Part shown: positions 62,074 to 64,000 of the stretch, one piece after another
Layout: each line of letters opens with the position of its first letter
Numbering within the stretch: the first letter of the stretch is position 1
Translations under genes and position numbers: made by a program
The notes under the pieces: generated by a model
The model's input: the letters and a program-made list of their open reading frames with translations, nothing else
Databases searched by the model: none
What the model was told of the DNA's origin: nothing
Assembly (NCBI GenBank): GCA_963965975.1
Contig: OZ014413.1
Location: 3,358,001-3,422,000 of the forward strand
Length of the DNA stretch: 64,000 bases
Direction of reading: 5' to 3'
Origin: Xestospongia bergquistia
Lineage: Eukaryota > Porifera > Demospongiae > Haplosclerida > Petrosiidae

Positions 62074-62772
62074 GCCCCCATTTATATTGTTAAATGAGGG
62101 CATGTTTGAAAAGATCATAGCCTTCATTTCTTCTTGAATGCAGAAATGGCACTCAGAATGCATCTCAGCGTGTCTAAAATCAAAAATTTTCTGGGCAAAC
62201 ATGACCCCACCCACTAGATTTGGCAGCATGCTACACACACTGCAAAGACCTAGCTTAGATAATTAGCCCCCCTCCCTTTGATAAATCCTGGGGAGAACAT
62301 TGTGTATGTATCAGGTAGTTGTCTGTCCATCCATCCATTCATTCATACGTTTATCCAACCATCAATTCATTTGTCCATTTATCCATTCACCCATTCATTC
62401 ATCCATCCATCTAACTCACAGATCCCATAAGACGTAGGATATTTTCAGTCACATTGGAGCATCCCTTTAAGGACATGATTTAATTCAAGAGTCTGCACTT
62501 GAGAGACAAGTACACTACAAGTCTAACAAACGAGAAAATTAATTAACATTTTTTTAACGTGATTGTTATAACATTACTGTAAGATTGCCGGCCATACAAG
62601 TAAGTCTGGTTAGATAGTTGAGAGCAATTCTGATATTATAAGGCCAGGTACAAAGTACTGACCAGAGATTCTCTTTATCAGTTGAAAACTCAGCACACTA
62701 CTAGAAAAAGGGTGTGGTCAATTATCAATATATGTACATATGCGTTGTTATTAGTCATACACAAACATAGCA
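62074..62772. other. Intergenic with (CATC/CATT)n low-complexity run
   Basis: A degenerate CCAT/TCAT tetranucleotide tract runs from about 62327 to 62412. The stretch near 62625-62662 (TCTGATATTATAAGGCCAGG) resembles 25478-25513. No gene seen. Confidence 0.5.
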
Positions 62773-62779
62773 TATAAAA
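62773..62779 (+). promoter_or_regulatory. TATA box of the 271-residue ORF
   Basis: TATAAAA 87 bases before the start codon at 62866, well placed for a short 5' UTR. Most other genes here show no such element. Confidence 0.45.
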
Positions 62780-62865
62780 GCCAATGGTATAGGAGATCTG
62801 TTACATTGACTGGATTTGTAATTACATCAGCTGTGACTACAAAACACATTTCTTAGCTGGATGCA

Positions 62866-63681
62866 ATGACAACTTCTAGTGAAACCATCCAAAAGGTTGT
62901 GGAAGAAGTGTTCCAATACATTTCTGAGCATGATCCAGAAAGTTTCGAAAAACTCAATGCTGATAAGCCCGCAAAAGACGAATTGATTACAAAAATCAAG
63001 CAAGTTGCTGAAGACGAAATTTTGCAAGGCAAGGAACTCGAACGCAATGGACATGATCTTACCAAACTCGACCTACCTCCAGGTAGGTTAGAAGACATCG
63101 AGAATGGGTTAAAAATGACCACATACAGGGTTGAAATTGTCGAAAAAGTGGCAAAAGTTACGTTCGTAGATGGCACAGACTTTATGACTATCCATCTCGA
63201 TACACTAGCAGACATAAACTATGCATCCTACGTACAAATAGCCAGCATCATTATTGAGGGAGTACTTCTTGTTTTGACTGTCATTGGGTTAAAAGTGCCT
63301 ATCAGCAATGCAATACTTAAAAAGACAACAAAGTTAGTCGTGGGAGATCTTCAAAAATCCAGTGCTTTTCGACAGGCTGTTACGAAGTTTGTGGAATCAT
63401 GGGATAGTACCTCTAGTTTTTTCGCTAAGGCAAAGGCACTATTTTATCTTTTGAAAGATACTTATTCTCTTGGTATGTTGTGGAACATCATCAAAACACT
63501 GTGTTCAAATATGGGTTGGTTGGATTGGTTAAAAGCAGCAGCACTAATTGCTGCACAACTTGTTGCAGCATTTGCAACTGGAGGTCTTGCTCTTATTGCT
63601 AAGATTGCGTTGGCACTGAAATCAGCGTACGATTTCGTTCAAAAAATCCGCAATCTGAACACTCTCAAAGAAATGAAATAA
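62866..63681 (+). CDS. Intronless 271-residue protein with two hydrophobic segments, family not recognised
   Basis: Single intact ORF. Residues 1-80 are charged and helical (VVEEVFQYISEHDPESFEKL). Residues 85-118 look beta-rich (YRVEIVEKVAKVTFVDGTDF). A hydrophobic span follows at about 121-144 (SYVQIASIIIEGVLLVLTVI), then an amphipathic helical region with FFAKAKALFYLLKD. A second Ala-rich hydrophobic segment lies at about 222-252 (AALIAAQLVAAFATGGLALI), then a basic end. No signal peptide. Probably membrane-associated. The codons are visibly richer in G/C (many CG-containing codons such as TTCGAA, CTCGAA) than neighbouring genes, and there are no introns. The ATG at 62866 is preceded by a two-codon uORF (ATGCAATGA) that overlaps it. 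AATAAA overlaps the stop codon. I cannot name a family and infer no function. Confidence 0.7.
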   Translation: MTTSSETIQKVVEEVFQYISEHDPESFEKLNADKPAKDELITKIKQVAEDEILQGKELERNGHDLTKLDLPPGRLEDIENGLKMTTYRVEIVEKVAKVTFVDGTDFMTIHLDTLADINYASYVQIASIIIEGVLLVLTVIGLKVPISNAILKKTTKLVVGDLQKSSAFRQAVTKFVESWDSTSSFFAKAKALFYLLKDTYSLGMLWNIIKTLCSNMGWLDWLKAAALIAAQLVAAFATGGLALIAKIALALKSAYDFVQKIRNLNTLKEMK

Positions 63682-64000
63682 ACGATTGACTTTAAGCTGG
63701 TTTTTGACTTATAATATAGGCCTATGTTTTTTAATGTATAGGATGTAGCTGTTTATTTTAGATTTATAATTATGATATTATTATGCCATTTTGTAGTTTT
63801 CTAGTATGTGTGATTCTTTTTTCAATCAAAGTTTAAAACAGTTTACTAAAAATAATATTATACCTTTCTAAGTGATACAAACACCTCAGTACAAAACCTT
63901 TGTAATGAAACTTATACTTATTGTTTTATTTTTATTGATCCGGATCACCAGTCTGGGCTTACAAAATGATTAAAAGATGTCTTTTCATAGGTACTACACC
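63682..64000. other. 3' flank, no gene seen
   Basis: AT-rich tail after the 271-residue ORF. No further ORF or element identified before the window ends. Confidence 0.5.

Noticed and set aside
62327..62412. CRISPR-like or satellite array
   Set aside because: It is a degenerate CCAT/TCAT tetranucleotide run with no spacers.
62866..63681. Bacterial contamination or clear lateral transfer
   Set aside because: It has a eukaryote-like TATA box and poly(A) hexamer and sits in host DNA. Codon use alone is not enough to claim transfer.

Overview
The window is AT-rich eukaryotic DNA. It has many short GT-AG introns, extracellular Cys-rich domains, and ZU5, death, MATH, SRCR and Ig-type modules. This mix best fits an early-branching metazoan, most likely a demosponge of the Amphimedon type. 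That assignment is an inference from domain content and style; no species can be proven from this sequence alone.

Layout. (1) 1-5386, plus strand: the 3' part of a type-I membrane receptor built from paired SRCR domains, repeated in a phase-preserving 253-codon unit of five exons, ending in one membrane span and a cytoplasmic tail with a PPRY motif. (2) 5.4-7.2 kb: no host gene, one retroelement gag relic. (3) 7.27-24.1 kb ('unit A') and 29.78-46.0 kb ('unit B') are two copies of one segment. Each holds a divergent gene pair. On the minus strand is a coiled-coil/ZU5/death-domain gene that is broken in both copies, by different lesions. On the plus strand is a 19-exon gene for a large surface protein: signal peptide, right-handed beta-helix-like N/G-rich ectodomain, Cys-rich neck and about nine membrane spans. 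I reconstructed all 19 exons in each unit. Both reading frames are open from end to end (1256 and 1261 residues). (4) 26.5-29.8 kb: a third, headless and frameshifted fragment of the plus gene, fused at a sharp junction to the 3' end of unit B's ZU5/death gene. (5) 46.4-48.4 kb: a FLYWCH-type transposon relic followed by a protein with two MATH (TRAF-type) domains. (6) 48.5-50.2 kb: a fourth, diverged and broken copy of the beta-helix gene, whose 3' part is lost just before a 1279-bp hAT-type element with perfect 8-bp target duplications. (7) 51.6-59 kb: sparse, with a CARD-like exon, an Ig-like exon, a decayed hAT/DUF4371-type transposase and a death-domain exon. (8) 59.1-62.1 kb: a nearly identical 1.45-kb tandem duplication that cuts a death-domain exon. 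(9) 62.87-63.68 kb: an intact single-exon 271-residue ORF of unrecognised family, with a TATA box.

How it fits together: SRCR, beta-helix receptor, ZU5/death, MATH/TRAF, CARD-like and Ig modules in one 64-kb stretch look like a fast-evolving recognition and signalling cluster, built by tandem duplication and sculpted by mobile elements. The beta-helix/multi-span gene family (two intact copies, two dead copies) is the most interesting system here. Its ligand and signalling role cannot be read from the sequence.
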